Source of the DNA: Chthoniobacterales bacterium
GTDB taxonomy: Bacteria; Verrucomicrobiota; Verrucomicrobiia; Chthoniobacterales; JACTMZ01
NCBI GenBank assembly: GCA_018402585.1
Contig: JAGYIO010000001.1
Coordinates: 310,001 to 374,000 of the forward strand
Length of the DNA: 64,000 bases
Direction of reading: 5' to 3'
Every line of letters starts with the position of its first letter. The first letter of the stretch is position 1. The notes beneath the pieces are model-generated. The model had not been told where the DNA came from and did no database searches. It saw nothing but the letters and a program-made list of their open reading frames with translations. Positions 43,284-52,939 of the stretch are shown here, piece after piece. Position numbers and translations under genes: made by a program.

Positions 43284-44150
43284 TTAGTGCGCGTCCTCCT
43301 CGTCGTGGGTGGTCGACAAGGTGATGTAGACCGCGCAAAGCAGGGTGAAAACCATGGCTTGGAGCAGTCCGATCAGCAATTCGAGGAAGTAAAAAGGAAG
43401 GGGGAGAATAACACTCGAGAGGTAAGCGATAAAATCCGGCAAGCCGAGTTGTTTGCCGAGGGTCAGCATGGTGACCAGGAGGTTCTCCCCGGCAAAGACA
43501 TTGCCGAAAAGACGCAGCGACAGGGAAACCGGACGAAAAGCGATGGAGACGACCTCGATCACGCCGACCATGAAAAAAATCGGCATGAGCACGATGGCCA
43601 TAAAGCCCTTCAGCCCGCCCTTCACCCCGAACATGTGCTTGAGGAAACCGCCCACCCCCATTTCGCCGATCGACCAGTAGAGCCAGAGCGCCATGAAGAC
43701 GAGGGCCATGGCCAAAGTCATGTTCAGATCAGCCGTGGTCGGACGCAGGATGGGCACTTTGAGATTGTCCGCACTGATGCTGTGCCAGGCCCCGACTTGC
43801 GCAGAATCGGCCGCGAAACCAATCGAACCGACGCCAGGCAGCAGCGCGAACCAGTTGGAGACGAGGATAAAAATAAACAGGGTAGCAAGCAGTGAGAAAA
43901 CCTTGCTCACCATGTGCGGTCCGACAATTTCCTCCACCGTGTCGTAAAGCGTCTCCACGATCGCCTCGAAGCGATTCTGCGCACCGTCCGGCACAAGTTT
44001 GACCTTTTTTGTCGCCCGCCGGGCAAACAAGAGCACAATCCCCATGACCAACAACGAGACAAAAATCGAATTGGTCAGCCAATCGGCTTCCAAGAAAAAC
44101 TTGTCGGCATAAAGCGGGATGGCGGCGGCAATCGGGAAAGAAAAGCTCAT
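43284..44150 (-). CDS. atpB: ATP synthase Fo subunit a
   Basis: A 288-aa membrane subunit forming the proton half-channels. The conserved arginine is in FRPVSLSLRLFGNVFAGE and the C-terminal helices include FYFLELLIGLLQAMVFTLLC. The N-terminal region is extended and exported. First gene of the operon; no atpI/uncI gene precedes it, since upstream lies a promoter-sized gap and a MITE-like element. Confidence 0.96.
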   Translation of the reverse strand: MSFSFPIAAAIPLYADKFFLEADWLTNSIFVSLLVMGIVLLFARRATKKVKLVPDGAQNRFEAIVETLYDTVEEIVGPHMVSKVFSLLATLFIFILVSNWFALLPGVGSIGFAADSAQVGAWHSISADNLKVPILRPTTADLNMTLAMALVFMALWLYWSIGEMGVGGFLKHMFGVKGGLKGFMAIVLMPIFFMVGVIEVVSIAFRPVSLSLRLFGNVFAGENLLVTMLTLGKQLGLPDFIAYLSSVILPLPFYFLELLIGLLQAMVFTLLCAVYITLSTTHDEEDAH

Positions 44151-44304
44151 CGGAGATAAAAAAGCCGCAAGCGCGAACTCGCGGCCGAACGCTTCTTATA
44201 AGCCTGTCTAATAGTCCGACTCAAGAGCGAATTAAGCCTGCGAACCGCACAAAAACCGTGGCCAGCCCCATGGTAGGGCCCGCTGGCCCAGCGGGCCGCT
44301 TGCT

Positions 44305-44550
44305 CTTAGCCGTAACGAGGCAAAACATTCTGCCTTTTCCGGCGCTGCCACAGAGGCGCGTGTGGGCGGGAGTTGACTAACTATTTGGTGAGCGAGTTGG
44401 CGCGTGGCCAAGGGGCACGGGCAGCCTGCCCGCCGTGCGCGGGTCCCGCCCGTCACGATCAGACAACACGGCCGGGACGGCCATGCCCCCTGGAAAAACC
44501 AAGCCAAGCCGTGCTTTTATTGCCTCTTCAACTGCATGGATACGGCTTAG
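44305..44550. mobile_element. MITE-like element with REP core, copy 2
   Basis: A 246-bp element with ends cttagccgtaacgaggcaa and ctgcatggatacggcttag, imperfect inverted repeats. Its left arm (ggcgggagttgactaactatttggtgagcgagttgg) is almost identical to copy 3, and its REP core matches copy 1. It lies in the 441-bp gap upstream of atpB and past the 3' end of the symporter gene. Small inverted segments at 44270-44300 and 44569-44600 flank it. Confidence 0.75.
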
Positions 44551-44591
44551 CTCGGATTCAGAAATGCAGCGGTCCGCTGGGCCGGCGGACC

Positions 44592-46121
44592 CTACCGACT
44601 GGAGGATTGGCGCTGCGCCCCGCAGAACCGGCTCACCCCCAGCCCGACCAAAAGGATGACCAACGTCCCGACCACCACGGTCATGAAGCTGTGGAACGGG
44701 CTTTGCAATTCCTCCGGCCACAACTTCGACCCCGGCGTGAGGGTCATCCAGAGGATAACCAGGACCCCGGCGAGCACCGCAGTGATCGCCGCCGGATTCC
44801 CCGCCCGCCGCGAGATCAGCCCGAGCAAAAACAGCCCCAGCATCCCGCCGGCAAAAATCCCGGAAAGCGTCCACCAGGCATCAAGCGCCGCTTTGACCCC
44901 GATCATGGCCAGCGCCACGCCCGTGCCCAGCGCGCCCCAGACCAGCGACGCCCCGTGCAGCACGCGCATCGACTCGCGCTCACCGGCCTCCGGCCGGAAA
45001 AACCTTTGATACCAGTCGGTCAACAAAAGTGTGGCCGAAGAATTCAGGCTGGTCGAAACCGTGCTCATCGCCGCGGAAAAAATCGCCGCGAGGAGCAGTC
45101 CCTTGGCCCCGGGTGGCAACTGGGTGAGGATGAAATAGGGAAGGATGCGATCCGCCTGATCCGCCCCCTGCAATGCGGCGGGCAAAAGGTCCGGCTGTGT
45201 TCCGTAGAAAACAAAGAGCCCCGTGCCGATGAGGAAAAAAACGGCGGAGACCGGAAGGTAAAGCATCCCGCCGACCCACAAGCTGCGCCGCGCCGCGGTT
45301 TCCGACCGCGCCGCCACATAGCGCTGCACGTAATTCTGGTCGATGCCGAAATTTTGCAGGTTGATCACGATCCCGTAGGCCAGGACGACCCAGAAGGTCG
45401 ATTCGCCCAAGGACGCCCCGAAGCTGCCGAGCGAAAATTTGTCGTGGGCCACCGCATAGTCCCAACCGGCGACCGCACCGTCCGGCAAACCGGCAACGAG
45501 AAGCAGGAGACACAAAAGCGCGCCGGCCATGAGAATGATGGCCTGCACCGCGTCGCTCCACATCACGGCGACAATCCCCCCGAGCATGGTGTAAAGAATG
45601 ACCGATATCCCCGTGAGCAGGATGATCCAGTGCATCTCCCAGCCGAGCAGCAGGTGCATGGGCAGAGCCATCAAAAACATGACCGATCCCATCCGCGCCA
45701 ACTGCGTGAGCAGATAGCAGACCCCCGCATAGACCCGGGCCCACGGGCCGAACCGCGTCTCGAGATGGCTGTAAGCCGAGACCGCGCCGGTTGCGCGGTA
45801 ATAGGGCACGAACCAGCGCGCCGCGATCCAGAGCGCGAGGGGCAGGGACAGACTGAAGACGAAAGCATTCCAATTCCCGGCAAAGGCCCGCCCCGGCAAG
45901 GCGAGAAAGCTGATGCTGCTCAAATAGGTGGCGAGGATAGACAGCCCGACGACCCAACCCGGCATCGCGCCGTCCGCCTTGGTGAACCCCGCCGCGGTCG
46001 AACTCCGCCCCGAGCGGTAAAAATAAACCCCCACCCCGAGCATGGCGGCAAAATAAACGCCGAGCACCAGCCAGTCGCTGAACGGCAAGGCGACCACTGC
46101 CGCTCCTTCACCTTTCATCAT
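44592..46121 (-). CDS. Sodium/solute symporter (SSS family)
   Basis: A 509-aa transporter with about 13 membrane helices. Family motifs include MPGWVVGLSILATYLSSISF, LPGRAFAGNWNAF, IQ-rich helix IVINLQNFGIDQNYVQRYVA and the Na+ site region LLAAIFSAAMSTVSTSLNS. The substrate cannot be read from the sequence; because nagZ follows, an amino sugar, muropeptide sugar or sialic acid is plausible. ATG at 46121 (or 46118) is used because the upstream extension has no helix and is basic. Confidence 0.9.
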   Translation of the reverse strand: MMKGEGAAVVALPFSDWLVLGVYFAAMLGVGVYFYRSGRSSTAAGFTKADGAMPGWVVGLSILATYLSSISFLALPGRAFAGNWNAFVFSLSLPLALWIAARWFVPYYRATGAVSAYSHLETRFGPWARVYAGVCYLLTQLARMGSVMFLMALPMHLLLGWEMHWIILLTGISVILYTMLGGIVAVMWSDAVQAIILMAGALLCLLLLVAGLPDGAVAGWDYAVAHDKFSLGSFGASLGESTFWVVLAYGIVINLQNFGIDQNYVQRYVAARSETAARRSLWVGGMLYLPVSAVFFLIGTGLFVFYGTQPDLLPAALQGADQADRILPYFILTQLPPGAKGLLLAAIFSAAMSTVSTSLNSSATLLLTDWYQRFFRPEAGERESMRVLHGASLVWGALGTGVALAMIGVKAALDAWWTLSGIFAGGMLGLFLLGLISRRAGNPAAITAVLAGVLVILWMTLTPGSKLWPEELQSPFHSFMTVVVGTLVILLVGLGVSRFCGAQRQSSSR

Positions 46122-46192
46122 CCGCAAACCTCCGCGTTTTAGCCGCAGCTCGAAAAATTCTCTCAACCCTCATCTCTCATCCCTCAACCTTC

Positions 46193-47290
46193 CTAATACA
46201 GCTCCACCGGCGAGCGCTTCCCGTCTTCCTCGCTTTTCTCGCGTGCTTTTTCCTCGCCCAGCGTGGCCACCCGCAAAGCCCAGATCTCCCGATTGATCGC
46301 TTCGAACGCCGCAGGCGAAAAATCCATGGGCGGTGCCATCTTCTTTTTGAAAGCCGCCACCCGTCCGAGCGAAGTGGCCAGCAGGTCCGCTGGCTGCTTC
46401 CCCAGCACGGCCCGCGCCTGTTCGAGCACCTCCACCCGGTGACAAATCATAAGCAAGTCATTCCCCGCGGCCAAGCCGAGGGCCAGCATCTCCTCGAAGA
46501 GTGTCGTGTTGAGGATCGCCCCCATGTCCAAGTCGTCGGTCATGACCAATCCGTCGAATCCCATTTCCTCCCGGAGCAGACCGTTGATCATGACCGGCGA
46601 GAGCGAGGCCGGGCGCCTCTCCGGATCCAACGAGCCATAGTGAATGTGACCGATCATCATGCTGTCGACCAGCGGCGCGAAATGACGGAAGACCGCCAGC
46701 TCGTTCGCCTCCATCTCGGTCCGCGCACGCTCGATAACCGGGAAGGAATGGTGCGGATCCTCCACCGCCGCGGCGTAGCCCGGAAAATGCTTGCCGCAAC
46801 TGAGGATCCCGCCGGCCCGCAGCGCCGTGTTGAATGCCCCGGCCAGCGCGATAACTTGCTCGACCGTTTTTCCATAGCAACGCCCGCGCAGCGAGTTGTC
46901 CGCCTCGTCGTCGAAGGAAAGATCGAGCACCGGACAAAGATCGAGATTGAACCCGAACAGCCGCAGGAGTTTCGCGGTCAGCTCCCCGTGCCGCCGCACC
47001 AGTTCCGGATTCCCCCGCTCGCGCAATTGCTGCGCATTGGGCGGCTCCTCGCCGATCAAACGCAAGCGCGAGACGCGGCCGCCTTCCTGATCGATGGTCA
47101 CGACCGGTTCGACCGCCGAAAGGTCGCGCAGATCCTCGATCAACTTCCGCACCTGTTCGGGCGACTCGATATTGCGCCCAAAAAGAATAAACCCGCCCGG
47201 CTGGATCCGCCGGAACATAGCTGCCGTCTCCGCCTCCAGTGCCGTCCCGGGCACCCCGACCAGAAGCAACTGACCGACCTCGTTCGACAT
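46193..47290 (-). CDS. nagZ: Beta-N-acetylhexosaminidase, GH3 (NagZ-like)
   Basis: A 365-aa glycosidase that removes GlcNAc from muropeptides during wall recycling. Key regions are VVTIDQEGGRVSRL, DLCPVLDLSFDDEADNSL, SCGKHFPGYAAAVEDPHHSF (with the catalytic His of the NagZ loop) and LVMTDDLDMGAI (nucleophile Asp). No signal peptide, so cytoplasmic as expected. The helical C-terminal tail is longer than in E. coli NagZ. Co-oriented with the symporter gene 71 bp downstream. Confidence 0.93.
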   Translation of the reverse strand: MSNEVGQLLLVGVPGTALEAETAAMFRRIQPGGFILFGRNIESPEQVRKLIEDLRDLSAVEPVVTIDQEGGRVSRLRLIGEEPPNAQQLRERGNPELVRRHGELTAKLLRLFGFNLDLCPVLDLSFDDEADNSLRGRCYGKTVEQVIALAGAFNTALRAGGILSCGKHFPGYAAAVEDPHHSFPVIERARTEMEANELAVFRHFAPLVDSMMIGHIHYGSLDPERRPASLSPVMINGLLREEMGFDGLVMTDDLDMGAILNTTLFEEMLALGLAAGNDLLMICHRVEVLEQARAVLGKQPADLLATSLGRVAAFKKKMAPPMDFSPAAFEAINREIWALRVATLGEEKAREKSEEDGKRSPVELY

Positions 47291-47340
47291 GCGCGTTGAA
47301 AAACCAGATCCGTCTCCAAGTGTCGAGTAGAAGAAAACCT

Positions 47341-47394
47341 GGGAGGGCGGCCGTCCCCGGCCGCCGCGGCTCGCGGGGACGCTCGTCCTCCACA
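47341..47394. repeat. REP palindrome, ggcggccg class
   Basis: gggagggcggccg-tccc-cggccgccgcggctcgcggggacgctcg, a shortened relative of the hicBA-flanking repeat, between recQ and nagZ. Confidence 0.7.
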
Positions 47395-47401
47395 GCGCGA
47401 T

Positions 47402-49249
47402 TTATTCCCCCGCAAAGCGCTGCCGCGGTTTGGTCGACAACCATCCCCCAATCGCGGCAAGGAAGACTTGTCCGTAATCGGACAACTTCCGCTCCCCCAC
47501 CCCCGGCACCTGCAGCATGGCCATCTCGTCCCGCGGATACTCCCGCGCCATGTGCCGCAGCGTCGCATCGGAAAAGACCACATAGGGCGGCACATTGCGC
47601 CCCCGGGCCAACTCGGCCCGCAATTTGCGCAGCACCTCAAAGAGCCCCTCGTCGCAGGCCACCTCGCCGGACCGCGCCCGGCGCTTCTTCGGCCCCGCCG
47701 CATCCTGCACCGGCCGGACCATCGGACGGGTCAAAGCGACCTTTTCCCGCGCCCGCAGCACCTCGACCCCGCGCTCGGTCACGCTGACTGTGGCAAATTT
47801 GTCCTCCGAGGCCTCGAGCAATCCGAGCCGGAGTAATTGGCGTCCGAGATCGACCCAATAAGCCCGCGGATGCTCGCTTCCCACGCCATAAGTGCTGACC
47901 GTCTCATGCCCCCAGCGCAGGATCTTTTCCGATTTGCCGCCGGTCAGCACCTCGACTGCATGCTGCAGCCCCGTGCTGAACCCGCTTTTCTGCCGCAACC
48001 GCAGCACGCAGCTGAGCAACTTTTGCACATCCGTGGTCGCATCCCATTTTTCCCGCGGGGCCAGACACTGGTCGCACGCGCCGCAATTTTCCTCCGTCCA
48101 TTCCTCCCCGAAATATCCGAGCAAGGAAACCCGCCGGCAGCGCTCGTCCTCCGCAAAATGGGTCATCTTCTCCAACTGGATCCGCGCCTCCCGCCGGGCC
48201 TGCAAGTCGGTGATCTCCTCAAAAAACCTCAGATACTTCACCACGTCGCCCCGCGAGTAGAGGAGCAGACAGTCGGAGGGCAACCCGTCGCGCCCCGCGC
48301 GTCCGGTTTCCTGGTAGTAGCTTTCGACGTTCTTCGGCAGGTCGGCATGGATCACGTAGCGCACGTTCGGTTTGTTGATCCCCATGCCGAAGGCGATGGT
48401 GGCGCAAATGACCTGCAGGTCGTCGCGGAGGAACTTTTCCTGGTTGCGCGCCCGTTCCTCCGCCTCGAGCCCCGCGTGGTAAGGCGCCGCCTTGATCCCC
48501 GCCTGGCAGAGCGCCGCGGCGAGCGACTCCGCCGCCCGCCGCGACTGCGCGTAAACAATCCCCGCCTCATCGGAACGCTCCCGCACGAATTGCACCACCT
48601 GCGCCGCAGCCTTGGCCTTCGGGATGACACGGTAATTCAGATTCGGACGATTGAAGCTCGCGAGAAAAATCTCCGGCTCCCGCAATTCGAGCTGCTTGCG
48701 GATATCTTCCCGCACCCGCGGGGTGGCCGTGGCGGTCAGGGCGAGGAGCGGGAGTCCGGGGAAACTTTCGCGCACCTCGCGCAAGCGCCGGTATTCCGGA
48801 CGGAAGTCGTGACCCCACTCGCTGATGCAATGCGCCTCATCGACCGCGAGGGCCTTCATCCCCCACTCCGCCAGCTTGGGCAAAAAATCCGGCAGCATGA
48901 GCCGCTCCGGCGCGAGATAAAGGAGCCGGTATTCGCCGGCATACAACTTGGCGAAACGCTTGCGGGCCTCGGCCGAATCGAGGGTCGAATTCAAAAAGGT
49001 CGCGGCCACCCCGCTGGCCGTCAGTTGGTCGACCTGATCTTTCATCAAGGCAATGAGCGGAGAAACCACCACGGTCAAACCGTCCCGCACCAAAGCCGGC
49101 AACTGGTAGCACAGGCTCTTCCCCGCCCCCGTGGGCAAAATGGCCAAGGTGTCGCGCCCGGCGAGGAAGGACTCCGCGATCTCCCGCTGGTGCGGACGAA
49201 AGGTGTCGTAGCCGAAGACTTCTTTCAGCTTTTGTTCCAGCGCGGGCAT
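47402..49249 (-). CDS. recQ: ATP-dependent DNA helicase RecQ
   Basis: A 615-aa 3'-to-5' helicase. ILPTGAGKSLCYQLPAL is Walker A, VDEAHCISEWGHDFRPEY carries DEAH, and QETGRAGRDGLPSDC is motif VI. A zinc cluster (CRRVSLLGYFGE...CGACDQCL) and winged helix follow. The C-terminal HRDC domain (PPYVVFSDATLRHMA, QVPGVGERKLSDYG) is present. ATG at 49249 (MPALEQKLKEVFGY) is standard; the upstream open frame is antisense repeat DNA. Confidence 0.96.
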   Translation of the reverse strand: MPALEQKLKEVFGYDTFRPHQREIAESFLAGRDTLAILPTGAGKSLCYQLPALVRDGLTVVVSPLIALMKDQVDQLTASGVAATFLNSTLDSAEARKRFAKLYAGEYRLLYLAPERLMLPDFLPKLAEWGMKALAVDEAHCISEWGHDFRPEYRRLREVRESFPGLPLLALTATATPRVREDIRKQLELREPEIFLASFNRPNLNYRVIPKAKAAAQVVQFVRERSDEAGIVYAQSRRAAESLAAALCQAGIKAAPYHAGLEAEERARNQEKFLRDDLQVICATIAFGMGINKPNVRYVIHADLPKNVESYYQETGRAGRDGLPSDCLLLYSRGDVVKYLRFFEEITDLQARREARIQLEKMTHFAEDERCRRVSLLGYFGEEWTEENCGACDQCLAPREKWDATTDVQKLLSCVLRLRQKSGFSTGLQHAVEVLTGGKSEKILRWGHETVSTYGVGSEHPRAYWVDLGRQLLRLGLLEASEDKFATVSVTERGVEVLRAREKVALTRPMVRPVQDAAGPKKRRARSGEVACDEGLFEVLRKLRAELARGRNVPPYVVFSDATLRHMAREYPRDEMAMLQVPGVGERKLSDYGQVFLAAIGGWLSTKPRQRFAGE

Positions 49250-49469
49250 AAAGGGAGAGCATCTTCGCGGCGCGCCTTTACGTCGAGGTTGGAGCGGCGG
49301 CCCACAACCACCCAAGGTGGGGCCGGGGCCTCTGGACCCGGCGGGCGGTGGCCTGCACCCGGCGCGTCGGGGACGCCGCGCCCTGCCTGGGACGAGACCG
49401 CGACGACAACCTCTCGACTCCGCAAACAAAAAGACGGCAAAAATCTCTCCACCTCCCTAAGCTTACGAG

Positions 49470-50030
49470 ATGCGCCTCGGCATTTTCGGCGGGAGCTTCG
49501 ATCCGGTCCACCACGGACACCTCATCCTGGCCCGCGCCGCCCTCGAAGAACTCGGCCTCGACCGCATTATTTTTATCCCGGCCCAGCAATCGCCGCACAA
49601 AACAGACACCAAACCCGCCAGCGCGCAGGACCGCCTGGCCATGATCCAGCTCGCCCTGGCGGGCGAAAACGGATTCGAAACCGCCGACCTCGAATTGCAC
49701 CGCCCGCCGCCCAGCTTCATGGTGGACACCTTGCGCGAGCTGCAAACCTCCCATCCGCACGACGAATTCGTCCTCCTCATCGGCGCCGACCAAGTTCCGA
49801 AGTTCGACACCTGGCGTGAACCGGACGAGATCCGCCGCCTTGCCCAGCTTGCCGTCCTCGACCGCGCCGGCCACGAAACTACGCACGATTGGCCCGTGGT
49901 CCGCCGCCTCATCGACCTTTCTTCCACCGACCTCCGAGCCCGCGTCGCCGCCGGCCGGAGCATCCGTTATTTGACCCCGGACGCGGTCTGCGATTACATC
50001 GGGCTGAAAGGTCTTTACCGCCCCGCGTGA
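49470..50030 (+). CDS. nadD: Nicotinate-nucleotide adenylyltransferase
   Basis: A 186-aa enzyme converting NaMN and ATP to deamido-NAD. MRLGIFGGSFDPVHHGHLIL holds the GxFxPxHxGH nucleotide-binding motif, and VLLIGADQVPKFDTW, ISSTxxR-like LSSTDLRARVAAG and YIGLKGLY complete the family pattern. It overlaps rsfS by the GTGA, a pairing seen in many bacteria. Confidence 0.97.
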   Translation: MRLGIFGGSFDPVHHGHLILARAALEELGLDRIIFIPAQQSPHKTDTKPASAQDRLAMIQLALAGENGFETADLELHRPPPSFMVDTLRELQTSHPHDEFVLLIGADQVPKFDTWREPDEIRRLAQLAVLDRAGHETTHDWPVVRRLIDLSSTDLRARVAAGRSIRYLTPDAVCDYIGLKGLYRPA

Positions 50031-50392
50031 CATCCAACTCCGAATCCATCGCCCTCGCCGCCGCCCACGCTGCGGCGGGGAAAAAAGCCGTAGACCTCCG
50101 CATCCTTGATCTGCGCCAGCTCTCGAGCTTCGCCGACTACTTTGTCATCTGCACCGGCACGAGCGAACCGCACCTTAAAGCCATCGGCTCCGAGATCCGG
50201 GAAAAACTCCGCGACGACCTCAGCCTCAGCGCCCACTCGGACGGCTCCCCGGCCAGCCAGTGGATCGTCCTCGATTACCACGGCGTCCTGGTCCACATCT
50301 TCCAAGCCGAAAAACGCGACTTCTACGATCTGGAATCCCTCTGGCGCGACGCGCCCGTGGTGCCGTTCGAGGATGTGCCACCGCCGCGCTGA
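50027..50392 (+). CDS. rsfS: Ribosomal silencing factor RsfS
   Basis: A 121-aa protein that binds uL14 and prevents 50S-30S joining under starvation. Markers are DLRQLSSFADYFVICTGTSE, HLKAIGSEIREKL, PASQWIVLDYHGVLVHIF and RDFYDLESLW. GTG at 50027 overlaps the nadD stop; a longer frame inside nadD is not used. C-terminus DAPVVPFED is normal. Confidence 0.95.
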   Translation: MTSNSESIALAAAHAAAGKKAVDLRILDLRQLSSFADYFVICTGTSEPHLKAIGSEIREKLRDDLSLSAHSDGSPASQWIVLDYHGVLVHIFQAEKRDFYDLESLWRDAPVVPFEDVPPPR

Positions 50393-50555
50393 GCGGTGGT
50401 TGGCCGAAAAAGCCCGCCAGGCGCAAAACAGGCCACCAAAAAAAAGCCGCCTCCGATCTGAGGGCGCTCCGGCAGCGCAAGGCAGAGCAGGAACGGCGCC
50501 GGCCAAAGCGTGACGGGCCGCGCCAAAGCTGCACCGGCCAGGACCGCGGTCGCCG

Positions 50556-51614
50556 TCAGTCGCTACCCGTGCCGCCCAGCTCGATTTTGAAGACAGCCGG
50601 CCCCTCGCCGTGCTCCCAGAATCCAGCCACCTCCGGCCCGTAGGCACCCGGGAGCTGCGAAGGGCTCGCGCGGTCGAAGTCGGCCCTGAGGGTGAAGGTG
50701 CGGGTGTCGATCCCCTCGTAACCGTAGGGCTGGCCGCTGACCGGATCGGTTTTGTTGTCGATGAAGGTTCCCGGATTTCGGTCGCACTCCTCAAGCGAGG
50801 CCGGCAGGCGCTTCTGCTCCCGGTAAAACGCATCCACCTTGGCGTAAATCGACCGCAAATCCTGCACGCGCTGTTCATCAAGCGCCCGCGCCCGCGCCTC
50901 AAGCGGCCCGCCGGCCAACCAGACGGCCGCCACTACCACCACGGCGACCAAAGCGCACAAGGCAGACCGGACCAAGGCCGGCGCGGCCCGCGCACCCTCG
51001 CGCAGTCCACCCAGCAACGACCAGATCACTCCACCGGCCAGGGCGGCCACCACCGCGGCTTTGCCGACAAAGCGCAAGGTGAGTTCACCGCCGAGAAACT
51101 GCACGACCAGCGCCACGCCATCACCGAGCAAGATGAGCGAGGCGATGAGCAGCGCGAGATAGGAGAGCCAGCGCCGCACGGGGTCCAGCCTGCGGGCGGG
51201 ATTGGCCACCAAGTCGGCACGCACGCGCCGGGCGACCAAGGCAAACAAGGGGAAAGCCACGACGAGCGAGGCTACGCCGAAACGCAACGAATCCGTCACC
51301 GCGGAAGCCGCCTCCCCCGGCACGGGGAAAAGGATGTTGATGAAATCGAAGAGCAAAGAACCGAGCGCGATGACCCAAACCCCGAGCGCGAAAAACATGA
51401 GCAAATGCAGGAATGCTTCCCGCGGGCTACCCGAGGCCTGACAACGCGGCACCGGCAACGGCAAGCCCGCATCGACGAAGGAATCCAGCCCCTCCTCGAT
51501 TTCCTTGGCCGGCCATCCGGCCTGTCGCAGGCCCCGCGAGACTTCGTCCCGTCCGACTCCGCGGACCAGCGCATCCCGCACAAATTGCTTGAGGCTTGAA
51601 GCATCCACCCGCAC
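50556..51614 (-). CDS. Multi-pass membrane protein with DUF5671-like region
   Basis: A 352-aa protein from a GTG (VRVDASSLKQFVRDALVRGV). An N-terminal helical domain (DEVSRGLRQAGWPAKEIEEG) of a type common before membrane segments is followed by four to five helices (HLLMFFALGVWVIALGSLLF and WLSYLALLIASLILLGDGVA among them), matching the DUF5671 pattern, and a soluble C-terminal part (RSIYAKVDAFYREQKRLPAS, DPVSGQPYGYEG) resembling the C-terminal region of pseudopilin-like proteins. The function is unknown. It probably shares a transcript with the next small membrane protein upstream. Confidence 0.75.
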   Translation of the reverse strand: MRVDASSLKQFVRDALVRGVGRDEVSRGLRQAGWPAKEIEEGLDSFVDAGLPLPVPRCQASGSPREAFLHLLMFFALGVWVIALGSLLFDFINILFPVPGEAASAVTDSLRFGVASLVVAFPLFALVARRVRADLVANPARRLDPVRRWLSYLALLIASLILLGDGVALVVQFLGGELTLRFVGKAAVVAALAGGVIWSLLGGLREGARAAPALVRSALCALVAVVVVAAVWLAGGPLEARARALDEQRVQDLRSIYAKVDAFYREQKRLPASLEECDRNPGTFIDNKTDPVSGQPYGYEGIDTRTFTLRADFDRASPSQLPGAYGPEVAGFWEHGEGPAVFKIELGGTGSD

Positions 51615-51700
51615 ATTGAAAAAGCTCTGCTTCCCCGCGGCAACAGGAAAAAGCGCCGGCCCTTGCCCCCCACCGACTTGCCCCCGGCGGGCTGCGGTGG

Positions 51701-52012
51701 TCAGAAAAATCCGGGCCGGCAGGAGCCAGCCACGAAAAATGCGAGCAGACCGAGGAAAGGCAGGGCCAGGCTGGCATACCACCACAAGCTACGTCCCGCC
51801 GGAAAGGCGGCGATCCAAAGACCAGCGATCGCGACGAGGCAGAGCAAGGGAAACGAGAAAATCGCTCCGACCAGAGCCCAAGTGGCGAGCTGCTCTTCCG
51901 TGCCCGGAGGATCAAAGAAAAAGGGGGCCATGCAGACCAGCACCAGCGAAGAGGCGGCGGCCACCAGCAGCACCAAAGTGAAAAAAATGGCCGCCACAAC
52001 GCGCATTCGCAT
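51701..52012 (-). CDS. Small membrane protein, three predicted helices
   Basis: A 103-aa hydrophobic protein starting MRMRVVAAIFFTLVLLVAAA, with further helices LATWALVGAIFSFPLLCLVA and LWWYASLALPFLGLLAFFVA. No family recognised. It ends 86 bp before the DUF5671-like gene in the same direction. ATG at 52012 is preferred over 52042. Confidence 0.6.
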   Translation of the reverse strand: MRMRVVAAIFFTLVLLVAAASSLVLVCMAPFFFDPPGTEEQLATWALVGAIFSFPLLCLVAIAGLWIAAFPAGRSLWWYASLALPFLGLLAFFVAGSCRPGFF

Positions 52013-52115
52013 GGTCGTAAAGATGCCCGGCCCGGCCCTCAAAACAAGGCCCGATTATTTGCCGAAGCAAACGAAGATGGACAGCGGAGCTCTTCCAACC
52101 TATCGAAGCGGAATT

Positions 52116-52523
52116 ATGAAAGCATACCTCATCTTGGCCTTCATCGTGGTTGCGGGCGGTTCGGTCGGCGATTTGCCGGCCCAGACCCAATCCGCAATGA
52201 ACGCAGAAACGGCCTCGGAGTTTCGCGCGGCCGACGAGGCCCTGAACACGGTCTACCGGCAGATTCTTGAGGCATACGCCGAGGACCAAGTGTTCCTCGC
52301 CAACCTGCGGGAAGCGCAACGTGCTTGGATCGCCTTCCGCGACGCGCAGCTCAAAATGAAATACCCCGACCGCGAGCCGGGCTACTACGGCAGCATTCAG
52401 CCGGTTTGCGAGGCAAACTACCTCGCCGCACTGACCCAGGAACGGACGAAAGCGTTGCAAGTCTGGCTCGACGGGGCGGTCGAAGGCGACACCTGTGCCG
52501 GCTCGGTGAAAACCAATCCATGA
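52116..52523 (+). CDS. LprI-type (DUF1311) exported protein
   Basis: A 135-aa protein with a signal peptide (MKAYLILAFIVVAGGSVG). The mature domain has the DUF1311/LprI pattern: EFRAADEALNTVYRQILEAY, then LREAQRAWIAFRDAQLKMKY and two cysteines (VCEAN, DTCAG). LprI proteins bind or inhibit lysozyme in some species; the general role is unclear. Followed by a lipoprotein gene 74 bp downstream. Confidence 0.85.
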   Translation: MKAYLILAFIVVAGGSVGDLPAQTQSAMNAETASEFRAADEALNTVYRQILEAYAEDQVFLANLREAQRAWIAFRDAQLKMKYPDREPGYYGSIQPVCEANYLAALTQERTKALQVWLDGAVEGDTCAGSVKTNP

Positions 52524-52597
52524 AGCTGCGCGGCGGAGCTCGACCAAGCCGGCCGCGCAATTTTGCGCAGGACCAACCGGCCAGCTTCGGAAAAGCG

Positions 52598-52939
52598 ATG
52601 AAGACGCGCCGGGTTTTGTTTGCCCTGACCGCTGCCACGTTGCTTGCCGGTTGCCGCGGGCAACCAGTTCCGCCAGAAAAGGCCGCTTTCGTCGGTGAAT
52701 GGCAAGCAGAGACCATGTATTTGCTCATCACCCAGGATGGTTCCGTGCTCTACCGTCGCCTCAAGGCGGGCGCAACCAGCTCCCTCGAGGGTCCGTTCAA
52801 AGGTTTTGTCGGCGACAAATTCCGGGCCGGTATCGGTCCGATCGGCCGGACTTTCACCGTGACAAAACCTCCCCACCGCGCCGGCGGGCAATGGAAAATG
52901 GTCGTGGACGGTGTCGAGTTGACCAGGACCCGTGGATAA
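52598..52939 (+). CDS. Small predicted lipoprotein
   Basis: A 113-aa protein with leader MKTRRVLFALTAATLLAGC; the lipobox is LAGC. The mature part (FVGEWQAETMYLLITQDGSV and GGQWKMVVDGVELTRTRG) suggests a small beta-barrel or lipocalin-like fold. No family assigned. Probably cotranscribed with the DUF1311 gene. Confidence 0.75.
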   Translation: MKTRRVLFALTAATLLAGCRGQPVPPEKAAFVGEWQAETMYLLITQDGSVLYRRLKAGATSSLEGPFKGFVGDKFRAGIGPIGRTFTVTKPPHRAGGQWKMVVDGVELTRTRG

